This document shows positions 10,396 through 22,672 of a DNA stretch of 64,000 nt, in pieces (the first letter of the stretch is position 1; every line of letters begins with the position of its first letter). A program made the position numbers and the translations under genes. The notes beneath the pieces were generated by a model. That model was given only the letters and a program-made list of their open reading frames with translations. It was not told the DNA's origin and made no database searches. Source of the stretch: Cercis canadensis (taxonomy: Eukaryota; Streptophyta; Magnoliopsida; Fabales; Fabaceae); assembly GCA_003255065.1 (NCBI GenBank), contig QAOA01008326.1:22967-86966 (forward strand), in the 5' to 3' direction.

Positions 10396-13205
10396 TGTAG
10401 ACACCGTATTTTAGCCGGGTATTTTTTTTCATGGCATAAAACAAAAAAAATTATGAATGATAATTTTTGAAAAGATGAAAGCTCTTAATTTTTGACTATT
10501 GCTTTTTATATTTTTATTTGGGCCTTTGTAATAAAGCAAAACCTAGTCTTACTATCTTAGCCTAATCTATTGTTAATCTAGCCCCCCCCTTTTTTTTTTA
10601 TCTATCCATTTGTCCCATCCACTAGTATTTAGATTTTTACAAATAGTAAATAAACGAAAAAAAAAAATTGTTAATAAATTTTTACATCATTAGATCTAGG
10701 AGGACCAATGAGGGAATAAGGAATGGATTTCCCTAATTCCCTATTGGTCTAAGTTAGTGTACCTTATCTCTATTAAATAAATAAGTAATTAAAAACAGAA
10801 GGAAAGCAAATAAAAATTAAGGGACCAGCAAAACAAGAGGAGAAGACCAGAAATAGAGATCTCAAGAGGAGGAGAAAAAGAAAAACAAATGGAGAAAAAG
10901 AGAAGCTTGGGAGAAAGGGAGAGAGCCAAAGAAAGAAGAAGGTATGAATCTCCATCAAATTCATTCTACATAGGTAATTTCTTCCCTATCCTCCCATCTT
11001 TATTGCTCCTATTTATATTCATGGTGGATAATTTGTCTAGTTATTGCTATATATGAATGAATATGCTGAATTTCATGATCATAATGTAGTTTGATAGAGT
11101 TTGAGATTGATTCTTATGGTTCTAAGGTACCCATGGTGTTAGATTCCTAAAATTAAGTTCAATTTCTGATGTTGATATAGAAATAATTTTGATTTTGGAA
11201 CTTTGAGTTATTTCCTTGATTGATAATAATTGGTTTGGTTGTGGATTGTGCATTTTTGGGTTTTGTTAGTCTTCTCTAGCAACCTTTCATTTTTATTTTC
11301 TAGATAAATATATAGATCTTTGATTTTAATAATTCTTGATTTGATAGAACCGGGAGATGTACTTATTTTATGTATAAAAATTTCATGGCCAAATTCTATT
11401 TCTCCTGTTCCTAATGTTTATTTGAATTTAATTTTTTTTCCTGCTATTTCGAGGCTGTCAGTCTTATTTGGCAACCTTCGATTTTTATTTTCTAGATGAA
11501 GTTACAGAGCTTTAATTTGAGTGATTCTTACTTTGTTAGAACCATGAAGCATGTTTCTCTTATGTGTAAAAGTTTCAAAGCCAAATTCCTTTTTCTCTAT
11601 TCCTAGTGTTTATTTGAATTTGATTATTTTTCTGCTATTTCGGGGCTGTCAATCTTCCCTGACAACCCTCTATTTTTATTTTCTAGATAGAGCTAAAAAG
11701 CTCCAATTTGAGTGATTCTTACTTTATTAGAATCGAGAGATGTATTCCTCATATTTTTAGAAATTTCATGGGCAGGTCCTATTTCCCCTGCTCCTAGTTT
11801 TTCTTTAAATTTGATTATTTTTTTGTTGTTTCGAGTTTGCCAGTCTTCTCTTGCAACCCTCGGTTTTTATTTTTTAGATGAAGCTACAGAGCTCCAATTT
11901 GACCCATTAGTACTGGGAGATGTATTCATTTCATGTGTAAAAGTTTTAATACAAAATTCCATTTGCCTTATTCCCAGTTTGTATTTAAATTTGGTTGTTT
12001 TTCTACACTGTTGGGTTTGTCAGTTTTCTCTGGCAGCCCTCAGTTTTTATTTTCTAATTGGAGCTACAAGGCTCCAATTTGAGTGATTGTTATATTGTTA
12101 AAATTGTAAGACGTGTGTCTTCCATATGTACAATTTTCGTATTTTTTTTCATATCTCCCCTGCTTCTAGTTTTAGTTTGAATATGACTGCCTATTTCCAT
12201 GCATTTTACCTCACTGTTTTGTACATTTTTCTGTTACTGTTGACATATTTTTCTTGTCATTTCGCATCTAATTACCCTACTATTTTGGCATATTTACACT
12301 ATTATCTTGGTACATTCTCACTGCTATTTTAGTGCATTTTATCCCGGCTGTTTTGGGCATGTTTAGTAGTTGTTTGGATTTGTTTTCGGTCACTATTTTT
12401 ACCTTAAAGTGATGACTATTTAAGTGTATTTTGGTCACTATTTTGATGTTAAAATGGTGATTATTTGGGTTTAATTTTATCAATGTTTAATTTGATATTA
12501 CGACTTACATTCACTTTTCATGTTTGGACATTTTTCCTTGAGCTTTCAATGTTGATACTTGAGGACTTTAGCAAGTTGAGAATTTGATCTTGAAGGACTA
12601 ATCGATAGTTTGGAGCTTGAGGATTATTTCATCATTGTTTTACGTTTGTAATTCAGCCCCCATCCCTTAATCTTTGTATCATCATGCATAACATTTAAGG
12701 ATTATTGTTAAGGTTTACAAAATTTATAAGCCCTTTGTCTATCATGGAATGATAAGACTAACTCGATCCTATATGGAATGGGTCTCTTTTATCTAACCTA
12801 GACAAAGATAAGTGCCACCCCAATGGGCATAATATACAACGAATAGGTGGAAGGATTTGAACCTATTAGAATTCATGCATGCTATGTTTATTTTTCGCCA
12901 TTTATTAGTGAATGTAGCATTTATTTTAAGAATAAATAAAGTATTTTTTTACCGCATTTTGTTTTATTTTTTACATAACTAATTTAGGATAACTATTTTT
13001 AGAAAGATGTTGTGGGGTGCCTAGCACCTTCCCCAGGCATAAATAGACTCCTAAACCAATCTCTAGTACGCCGACCATTTAAAAAAAAAATAAAAAAAAG
13101 GTTTCCAATTGTACACTATTTTCTAAAACAATTAGTGGCGACTCTTATTTTTCTTAAATTTGGTTGACCATCTGCGTCGCAGCCGCCTCCGGGCACTTTG
13201 TGACA
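10396..13205 (+). mobile_element. Large Ty3/gypsy-type LTR (2.8 kb), copy 1
   Basis: Starts TGTAGACACCGTATTTTAGCC and ends CTTTGTGACA, so it has TG...CA borders. Near the 3' end it holds CACCTTCCCCAGGCATAAATAGACTC and AATTAGTGGCGACTC, phrases also present (in reverse) in the LTR at 28828-32711. Long LTRs with these phrases are typical of Tat/Ogre-type gypsy elements. No 5 bp TSD was found (AAGAC left, AACAT right), so it is not a clean solo LTR; an element body to the right may have been lost. The ORFs within it are LTR repeats read as protein and are not genes. Confidence 0.65.
11230..12080 (+). repeat. Tandem repeat of ~191 bp inside the gypsy LTR, copy 1
   Basis: Five diverged units can be followed by the anchor TTTTATTTTCTAG, with the TAG at about 11301, 11493, 11684, 11875 and 12055, giving spacings of 192, 191, 191 and 180. 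Each unit carries a variant of gagctccaatttgagtgattctta. The same repeat with the same period occurs in the minus-strand LTR at 29868-30800. Confidence 0.8.
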
Positions 13206-13364
13206 AACATAAAAAAAAACTAGGAAAAAATTCAAATAAGGAATAAGGAAAGATAAGCGGGAAAAAGAAGGAATGAAAATGGTACGTTTGCAAAGGGCGG
13301 TTAAGTGAAACGCGAGTTTTGGCCAAAGGCCAGAAAACGTGGGCCAAAAGCATGTAGCCCAGAC

Positions 13365-13399
<35 letters not shown>

Positions 13400-13402
13400 C
13401 CC
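13206..13402. other. A-rich stretch between gypsy LTR and copia LTR
   Basis: Holds a poly-A run of about 30 bases next to the N at 13403. It could be leader sequence of the lost gypsy element. In the duplicate block the equivalent stretch runs 430 bp (21940-22369) without an N. No coding potential. Confidence 0.4.
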
Positions 13403-13403
13403 N

Positions 13404-13797
13404 GATCACTTCCAGAATGAGATTCAGATGCTACAAAAGTGCAATTATGCAAAAAACTAGAAAGAAATCATACAAAATAAAGTGCAAGAAAGTGAAGAGA
13501 AAGTAGAGAGAAAATTCCGAGAGAGAGAATTGTATTTGATCTAAATGTGTAATTGTATTTCTGTAACTTGTGTTGAATATTCAGCTTTACAATTATATAT
13601 AGTAATTCAGATTTTACTTATTACTTATCAATTTAACAACTCTAAATACTAGTCTAACAACTTTCTATTAACAGTTGCTGAGCTGGCTACCTAACTTCTA
13701 TAATTAGCTAATTGGCTCTTAACTGAGGTAACTAATTAATCCATCTGTTAATGACAGTTAACTCCCATCATATATGATAATGCTATTACACTTGACA
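13404..13797 (-). mobile_element. 3' LTR of a Ty1/copia element, copy 1
   Basis: It matches the complete LTR at 27829-28190 but lacks the first dozen bases because of the N at 13403. On the minus strand it begins TGTCAAGTGTAATAG right after a polypurine tract (plus 13798-13805). The copies differ by small indels. Confidence 0.8.
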
Positions 13798-13805
13798 TCC
13801 CCCCC

Positions 13806-16267
13806 TTAAACTCATAGGATGTGGCAGGATTATGAGTTTGCTGCGATTGGCTTGAAACAGCAAGGTAGAGAGAGGTTTTGTCAGAACATCAGCCACTTGA
13901 GCATAAGAAGGAATGTGACATAGTATTAAAGAGTTGTTGAGAAGTTTCTCATGAATGAAATGGCAATCTATCTCTATGTGTTTGGTCCTGGCATGCAGCA
14001 CTGGATTGGAAGCCAAAAAAGTGGCACTAAGGTTGTCACAGAGAAGTAATGGAGGCTTAGGCAGAGAGAAATGCAATTCTTTGAGGAGAGATTGCAGCCA
14101 CTAAAGTTCTGTTGTAGCATTAGCTAAAGCATGGTACTCAGCTTCAGTACTAGACTTGGCCACCACTTTCTGTTTGCCAGAATACCAAGAAATGAGGCTT
14201 GAACTAAGAAAAATAGCATGTCCACTTGTGCTCCTTCTGTCATTAGGGCATTCAGCCCAGTTTGAATCTCAAAATGCAATCAAGGGAAGAGAAGCAGACT
14301 TGGTGAGAGTACTGGCAGAAGTGAAAGTGCCTTTAAAATACCTGAGCAACTTCTTAGCTGCCTTTAAGTGAACATTAGTAGGTGAACTCATGAACTGGCA
14401 AAGCCTATTTAGTGAGTACCAATGTCTGGCCTTGTGATGGTGCAGTATTGCAAGGCACCCACAAGGCTTCTCTGTATCTAGTAAGATCTTTGAGTGAGGA
14501 ACCAACGTGTCAAGACAAAATCTGGGAACTAACCATAGGAGTAAGTACTGGCTTAGCATCACTGAGACCAGTTTTGTGAAGCAAGTTCAAAATATATTTG
14601 GACTGAGACAAATGCAATTGTTGAGAAGACCAAGTGGTTTCAACACCCAGGAAATAATGCAACTGACCCATATCTTTTAAGGTAAAAGCAGCATTGAGGG
14701 AAGTAACTAGATACCTGATGAACTATAAACTAGAACCAGTGATGATGTTATCATTTACATAAACCAGAAGAAAGACAACATTGCTTGCAGAATGAAGTAC
14801 AAACAGAGAATTATTTGAATATGTGCAGATAAATCCCTATGTTAGAAGAGTGGTTTTCAACTTGGTGAACTAAGCTCGAGGTGCATGCTTCGATCCATAC
14901 AAGGCTTTCTTCAATTTACAGACATGATGGGAAAATGTGGCATCTTCAAAGCCAGGAGGTTGTTTCATATAGACTTCTTCATGAAGCTCACCATTCAAAA
15001 ACACATTATTAACATATAATTTTTGTATAGACCAGCCATAAGATAGAGCAATAGTTAGTATTACTCTAATAGTGGCAGGTTTGACCACAGGACTGAATGT
15101 ATCAAAATAATCTATGCCATAAGAATGTACCCTTGAGCAACTAATCTGGCTTTGTACTTCTCTATTGTGCCATCTAGTTTGTATTTGAGTTTATAAATCC
15201 AACGACAACCTACTATATTTTTGTTGCTAGGCCATGGAACTAAATCCCAAGTATGATTAAGTTGTAGAGCATTTAACTCATCAGTCATAGCCTTAATCCA
15301 GCAAGGAAATTCACTAGCCTGTTTGAATGTAGAAGGTTCTAAAAGAACATGTGAGTGTTTAGTGGTGTATGCTTTTGGTTTGAAGATACCATTTTGACTT
15401 TTGGTGACCATCCTAGTAGGAGCAGAAGGAGAAGGGGGAGATGAGCTAGAAGAGGAAGAATGAGTGGACACTAGAGATGGAGAATAAAGAATTGAGTTAT
15501 CTAGTATAGGAGAAGACTCAGGAGAAGCGGAAACAAGGTCTGAATTAAGACTTGGTTGACTTGACATAAGAGAAGATGACATACAATCAGGAAGAAATAT
15601 ATTTGAGGATGCTGGAGGAGGGGAAAGGGTTGTAGAGACTGTGGTTTGAAAAGGAAATTTGGTTTCTGCAAAGACAACATGTCTAGAGATGTATATGCGT
15701 TTAGTACTCATATCAAGACATAAAAAACCCTTATGTTTATTGTTGTGACCCATAAAGCAACATGAGGCAGATCTATTGTCTAGTTTATGAGATCTATAGG
15801 GTCTTATATAAAGGAAGCAGAGACATCCAAATGTTTTGACATATGTGACAACAGGAGAATTATGATACAACAGTTCATAAGGAGATTTGAATTGAAGAGC
15901 AAGTGTTGGCATTCTATTGATTAATTGAATTGTAGTTTGGAAGGCAAAGGGCCAATATTTTGTTGGCATACCTACAGTAATGAGAAGGGATAAACCAGTT
16001 TCTACTACATGTCTATTTCTTCTTTCAACTCTCCCATTTTGTGGGAAGTATAAAGACATGAAAACCTGTGTTAGATGCCTAAAGACTTAACCAAATGATC
16101 AAAAGCCAGGAATTCTCTTCCAAAGTCAATTTGAACAGTTTTAATTTTATTGTTAAACTGCCTTTCAACCAGTACTTGAAATTTGGTAAATATTTCAATA
16201 GTTTCACTTTTGATTGTAACATATATATATATCTAGGAGAATCTAGCATAGTCATCAATTATAAGCA
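13806..16267 (-). pseudogene. Copia pol remnant (integrase end, RT, RNase H), copy 1
   Basis: Read on the minus strand, the order is integrase C-terminal half (from 16059, NGRVERRNRHVVETG), a Ser/Pro-rich linker, RT start (ELNALQLNHTWDLVP, then KARLVAQGY), RT block at 15088 ([20 protein letters not shown]), and RNase H (14076, HARTKHIEIDCHF, DVLTKPLS). Catalytic residues are lost: the RT block reads [11 protein letters not shown] where Asp is expected in place of Tyr, and the YVDD box near 14750 reads YVND. There are several frameshifts and stops. The upstream half is missing because the duplicated block ends at 16267, where the next copy begins. Confidence 0.85.
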
Positions 16268-16268
16268 A

Positions 16269-17345
16269 AAATATTCAGTCTCTTCAAGAACTAATTCTCT
16301 GATAAAATCAAATTCAATAGAGAAAGAGAGCTAGATAAAACACATAAGATCAGAACAAGAGAAACTCAACGAATTATACTCATGCAACATAAACACATAT
16401 GAATCTTAGAATAACTCAGAATTAAAGATATGAAAGTAGAAAAGAGATTTGCAAGAGATTTTTATAGTGGTTCGGCAACATTGCCTACATCCACTTCTCC
16501 CAAATGTTTGGGGTTCTACTAAAATCCGAGTTTAGTTGTCGAAGCTTCTCAAGCTTTACATCCGTGGTTTTTCTTCAAGCTAACCAAGAACTCATAATCA
16601 AGTTTAGCTGTCCAAGCTTCTCCATGTTTTACATCCATGGTTTTTCTTCAAGCTAACCAAGAACTCACACCCTCTAGCAAACACACTAGAGATCACTCAC
16701 TCAGATTTCTCCCATAGAAATATGTATACAAAATCCCATTTCTCATAAATGAAGCCCCATTCAAATAACTCTCTCAACAGTGAAGAATTTAAAGCTCTTG
16801 TACATGATGAAGAAGAAGAAGAGAGAAAAGGCTAAGTGCAAAGACTTAGAAAATATATTCTTCTATCTGAAGCCTTGGGTCTATATTTGTAAAAAGGCAA
16901 GTTGAATCCACGTGAAGGACCATTGGGTAACTACCTATGCCAAGGACAACTGTCACACCAAGCACCAAGCAAAACCCACTCACATATCCCTTTGTCTTTT
17001 TGTGAAAATTATATCTTACTTTTCCCTTAAAATGTGGATCTAGCAACGACATTCTCAAGAGGAAATTTCCTCCTCTTGCTCAGGTAATTTCCTAATGTGA
17101 CTAGAGAAATCTCGAATCTTCTAGGGTCTTCAATAGATTTTGTCCACTTCAGTAATTTTGGATATTCAACTTCTGGAAGAACAAGTCTTCTTTTGTCAAA
17201 ACTATTTTTTGTTGAAGATAGAACTAGTTTCCAAGACTTCTTACTAACCTATTATAAATAAACATTTAAGCACATAACACAAGGTTAGTAACAATAGAAT
17301 CATTTGTTATCATCAAAACTGGATTAGAGAATTGTGGGGCCAGCA
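16269..17345 (-). mobile_element. SIRE-type copia LTR, copy 2 (MITE-free)
   Basis: Near-identical to 6920-8639 except for the absent MITE and a few small indels (for example extra AAGCTTTACAT phrases near 16550 and 16625). It begins abruptly at 16269 inside the LTR, fused to copia integrase sequence ending at 16267; this is the junction of the direct duplication. The region 17346-17816 is the polypurine tract and non-coding internal DNA. Confidence 0.7.
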
Positions 17346-17816
17346 ATCTCCCCCTTTTTTTATGATGACAAATGCCTAATAGAAATCTCCTCGTGAAAAT
17401 ATGCATACTCCATAACTAGTTCTAAAAGCAGTTTTCGAAGGATTTTGAGAAGAAGCAGGGAGTTTCTATCTAAGATAATTCAAATAGATATAATAACAAT
17501 TCAAGTAGAGTATCTCATATTTATCCCCATTTGTCATTATCAAAACAAGGGAGAAGAATAACATCAAATAGAAAATAAACTATTCCATATTCAAATCAAA
17601 TATCAACTAGCAGAACTAGATTATCAGAATAAAGAAAACTAGAATAGATACCATTATAAATTCAAGAGATTCTCCATGAACAAAAGTCAAGTAGACTATG
17701 AACAAATGCTGAATGCATGATATGCAAAAGGAAAAGGAAACACAGAAGGCTGGATAATAATCAGGTTAACTACATACATAATTGAAACTTTAACAAACAA
17801 ACTCAAAAATATAATC

Positions 17817-18963
17817 CTAAGAGGTAGATGGTTTTGAAACCTTCAAGGTTGCCAACTGTTTCTTTGTGAGGACCAATTCTTTTTCAACCACAGCAAGTCT
17901 AGCAGTGTGATAAAAAACTATAGTCTGAAAATAGTTGATGTGCTTTCCAATCTGATTGGCTAATTATGCAGGCTTGACAGTTGCTACCCACTTCACATGA
18001 TCAACTAACTGGGAGGAAGGAACTGGTTGTGGTTGGGTTTTCTACTTCTTTGTGGATTTGGAAGAACTAGGGGCAACAGGTGTAGGCCTCTTTGAAGAGC
18101 TGGTAGGAGCAAGAGTAATTGGTTCTTGAGATGATATAATACATATAGGTCAAGGGTTGAGAAGTCACTTTGGCTTCCAATTCTGGTAATAGCTGGGTTG
18201 TAACTAGTTTGGCTAAAGTTCTGGTTATGAGATTAAAACAATGGATTGAAAGTGGTCTCAATAGCCTCTATATTCAGGAAAATCACATATTGATGCCATT
18301 GCATCATCATAAGATATCAAATTTGCGGGCCAAACCTTTTGCACAAATGTAGTATCCCCTTTAACAGACAAATCAAGCATACTAGTTGAAACCCTTTCGG
18401 TCAATAGAATTTTCACCCCAGCCACATAACTTTTTAAATAGATCATGCCAAAATTAGAACTTTGTAAAGGCTATATATGAGCATAAATTAAGTGGATTAC
18501 CTTTGTGAGAAAATGTTCATCTAGCTTCAACATTTCAAATCACCCTATCTTGGCAAACACCCTTTCAACTTTCTTGATTGAAGAGTTATTGGATTCCTAA
18601 GATACTAAGCAGCCAGGTGCTATTGTCCTGGTTTCATACAAATTTTTAAAGTTTTCCTCATCAACTTGGCTTTCAAACAGAGAGGTAGAAGCACTTGCAG
18701 ATTTGAGGTTTTAACCCTTGGAGTAAATGCAATATTTCTGGCATTCATCTTGAATTTTTTGTGCTTTTTAGAGGGAATTGGTTGAGGCTCTTTCTCATGA
18801 GCAGGCTCAAGAACTAGTTTAGGTTCTTGTTCTTGATCTGAGTCTGTTTTAGTTTCAAAGGAAGAAGCATGTTTTTGAACAAAGGCAATTTAAATTATTT
18901 TGAAATGGATATTGGTTGTTCATGGAAAAGGCGAGTAGTTGCCTTGCCTTTAGACTTAGCCAT
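17817..18963 (-). pseudogene. Decayed SIRE envelope-like ORF, copy 2
   Basis: Same structure as 9089-10237, starting at Met 18963 on the minus strand and ending at 17817. A readable block at 18446-18258 has MIYLKSYVAGVKILL. It shares most disabling changes with copy 1, so decay preceded the duplication. Confidence 0.5.
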
Positions 18964-19121
18964 CAGTCTTTAGCTTACTCTTATATTCATAAACTTAAGT
19001 AGCTGGTTGCCTTGCTACACAATGCAGAAGTTGAACAAAGAAAGTGACAAACACAAGGATAGAAAGGGAGAACGTGTAAGGTGAATAAAAAAAATACAGA
19101 AAAGGAGGGAAGTGGGAAGAC

Positions 19122-21939
19122 TGTAGACACCGTATTTTATCCGGGTATTTTTTTTCATGGCATAAAACAAAAAAAATTATGAATGATAATTTTTGAAAAG
19201 ATGAAAGCTCTTAATTTTTGACTATTGCTTTTTATATTTTTATTTGGGCCTTTGTAATAAAGCAAAACCTAGTCTTACTATCTTAGCCTAATCTATTGTT
19301 AATCTAGCCCCCCCTTTTTTTTTATCTATCCATTTGTCCTATCCACTAGTATTTAGATTTTTACAAATAGTAAATAAACGAAAAAAAAAAAATTGTTAAT
19401 AAATTTTTACATCATTAGATCTAGGAGGACCAATGAGGGAATAAGGAATGGATTTCCCTAATTCCCTATTGGTCTAAGTTAGTGTACCTTATCTCTATTA
19501 AATAAATAAGTAATTAAAAACAGAAGGAAAGCAAATAAAAATTAAGGGACCAGCAAAACAAGAGGAGAAGACCAGAAATAGAGATCTCAAGAGGAGGAGA
19601 AAAAGAAAAACAAATGGAGAAAAAGAGAAGCTTGGGAGAAAGGGAGAGAGCCAAAGAAAGAAGAAGGTATGAATCTCCATCAAATTCATTCTACATAGGT
19701 AATTTCTTCCCTATCCTCCCATCTTTATTGCTCCTATTTATATTCATGGTGGATAATTTGTCTAGTTATTGCTATATATGAATGAATATGCTGAATTTCA
19801 TGATCATAATGTAGTTTGATAGAGTTTGAGATTGATTCTTATGGTTCTAAGGTACCCATGGTGTTAGATTCCTAAAATTAAGTTCAATTTCTGATGTTGA
19901 TATAGAAATAATTTTGATTTTGGAACTTTGAGTTATTTCCTTGATTGATAATAATTGGTTTGGTTGTGGATTGTGCATTTTTGGGTTTTGTTAGTCTTCT
20001 CTAGCAACCTTTCATTTTTATTTTCTAGATAAATATATAGATCTTTGATTTTAATAATTCTTGATTTGATAGAACCGGGAGATGTACTTATTTTATGTAT
20101 AAAAATTTCATGGCCAAATTCTATTTCTCCTGTTCCTAATGTTTATTTGAATTTAATTTTTTTTCCTGCTATTTCAAGGATGTCAGTCTTATTTGGCAAC
20201 CTTCGATTTTTATTTTCTAGATGAAGCTACAGAGCTTTAATTTGAGTGATTCTTACTTTGTTAGAACCATGAAGCATGTTTCTCTTATGTGTAAAATTTT
20301 CAAAGCCAAATTCCTTTTTCTCTATTCCTAGTGTTTATTTGAATTTGATTATTTTTTTGCTATTTCAGGACTGTCAATCTTCCCTGACAACCCTCTATTT
20401 TTATTTTCTAGATAGAGCTAAAAAGCTCCAATTTGAGTGATTTTTACTTTATTAGAATCGAGAGATGTATTCCTCATATTTTTAGAAATTTCATGGGCAG
20501 GTCCTATTTTCCATGCTCCTAGTTTTTCTTTAAATTTGATTTTTTTTTATTGTTTCAAGTTTGCCAGTCTTCTCTTGCAACCCTCGGTTTTTATTTTTTA
20601 GATGAAGCTACAGAGCTCCAATTTGACTGGTTTTTATCCCATTAGTACTGGGAGATGTATTCATTTCATGTGTAAAAGTTTTAATACAAAATTCCATTTG
20701 CCTTATTCCCAGTTTGTATTTAAATTTGGTTGTTTTTCTACACTGTTGGGTTTGTCAGTTTTCTCTGGCAGCCCTCAGTTTTTATTTTCTAATTGGAGCT
20801 ACAAGGCTCCAATTTGAGTGATTGTTATATTGTTAAAATTGTAAGACGTGTGTCTTCCATATGTACAATTTTCATATTTTTTTTCATATCTCCCCTGCTC
20901 CTAGTTTTAGTTTGAATATGACTGCCTATTTCCATGCATTTTACCTCACTATTTTGTACATTTTTCTATTACTGTTGACATATTTTTCTTGTCATTTTGC
21001 ATCTAATTACCCTACTATTTTGGCATATTTACACTATTGTCTTGGTACATTCTCGCTGCTATTTTAGTGCATTTTATCCCGGCTGTTCTGGGCATGTTTA
21101 GTAGTTGTTTGGATTTGTTTTCGGTCACTATTTTTACCTTAAAGTGATGACTATTTAAGTTTATTTTGGTCACTATTTTGATGTTAAAATGGTGATTATT
21201 TGGGTTTAATTTTATCAATGTTTAATTTGATATTACGACTTACATTCACTTTTCATGTTTGGACATTTTTCCTTGAGCTTTCAATGTTGATACTTGAGGA
21301 CTTTAGCAAGTTGAGAATTTGATCTTGAACGACTAATCGATAGTTTGGAGCTTGAGGATTATTTCATCATTGTTTTACGTTTGTAATTCAGCCCCCATCC
21401 CCTAATCTTTGTATCATCACGCATAACATTTAGGGATTATTGTTAAGGTTTACAAAATTTATAAGCCCTTTGTCTATCATGGAATGATAAGACTAACTCG
21501 ATCCTATATGGAATGGGTCTATTTTATTTAACCTAGACAAAGATAAGTGCCACCCCAATGGGCATAATATGCAACGAATAGGTGGAAGGATTTGAACCTA
21601 TTAGAATTCATGCATGCTATGTTTATTTTTCGCCATTTATTAGTGAATGTAACATTTATTTTAAGAATAAATAAAGTATTTTTTTACCACATTTTGTTTT
21701 ATTTTTTACATAACTAATTTAAGATAACTACTTTTAGAAAGATACTGTGGGATGCCTAACATCTTCCCCAGGCATAAATAGACTCCTAAATCAATCTCTA
21801 GTACGCCGACCATTTTAAAAAAATAAAAAAAAAAGTTTCCAATTGTACATTATTTTCTAAAACAATTAGTGGCGACTCTTATTTTTCTTAAATTTGGTTG
21901 ACCATCTGTGTCGCAGCCGCCTCCGGGCACTTTGTGACA
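19122..21939 (+). mobile_element. Large gypsy LTR (2.8 kb), copy 2, with ~191 bp tandem repeats
   Basis: Same TG...CA borders and internal repeats as 10396-13205. Differences are scattered substitutions and short indels (for example TTTTTTTTA versus CCCC runs near 19310). The tandem units lie at about 19955-20810. Confidence 0.65.
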
Positions 21940-22369
21940 AACATAAAACATTAAAAAAAAAAACTAGGAAAAAATTCAAATGAGGAATAAGGAAAGATAA
22001 GCGGGAAAAAGAAGGAATGAAAATGGTACATTTGCAAATGGCGGTTAAGTGAAATGCGAGTTTTGGCCAAAGGCCAAAAAACGTGGGCCAAAAGCATGTA
22101 GCCCAGACCAAAGGAAAAAAAAAAAAAAAGTTAAACTAGCCCATTGGAAATGAAAGAAATCTTTTCAAGAAACAACCCAACAGATATCAGCCCAAAAAAA
22201 ACAAAGCCAAATCCTTTTGAAATAAAAGACCTAACAAGATTACAATTTTTTTAAAAAAATTGGCAGCCCAAAAATGAAATATTTCATAGGTTCAAAATTG
22301 GTTTTGGGCAGAGATGATTTTTTTTCTAAATATTCCAGATGTCTTTGCCAAATTTCCATAAGCATATCA
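21940..22369. other. Unassigned A-rich stretch
   Basis: Follows the gypsy LTR and precedes the truncated copia LTR. Contains short phrases such as AAACAACCCAACAGATATCAGCCC and no ORF. It is absent from copy 1, where an N stands instead, so copy 1 probably lost it in assembly. Confidence 0.4.
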
Positions 22370-22665
22370 AGTAGAGAGAAAATTCCGAGAGAGAGAATTG
22401 TATTTGATCTAAATGTGTAATTGTATTTCTGTAACTTGTGTTGAATATTCAGCTTTACAATTATATATAGTAATTCAGATTTTACTTATTACTTATCAAT
22501 TTAACAACTCTAAATACTAGTCTAACAACTTTCTATTAACAGTTGCTGAGCTAGCTACCTAACTTCTATAATTAGCTAATTGGCTCTTAACTGAAGTAAC
22601 TAATTAATCCATCTGTTAATGACAGTTAACTCCCATCATATATGATAATGCTATTACACTTGACA
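22370..22665 (-). repeat. Truncated 3' LTR of the copia element
   Basis: Matches the last part of the LTR at 27829-28190 from AGTAGAGAGAAAATTCC onward and lacks the first ~75 bp. The outer border is therefore lost by rearrangement, not by an N. Confidence 0.8.
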
Positions 22666-22672
22666 TCCCCCC

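Noticed and set aside
11712-12332. Open frames of 124 and 68 codons on the plus strand
   Set aside because: They run through the ~191 bp tandem repeats of the gypsy LTR, are hydrophobic only because of T-richness, and the counterparts in copy 2 are interrupted.
10396-13205. Clean solo LTR
   Set aside because: The five bases on either side do not match (AAGAC, AACAT), so solo status is not supported.
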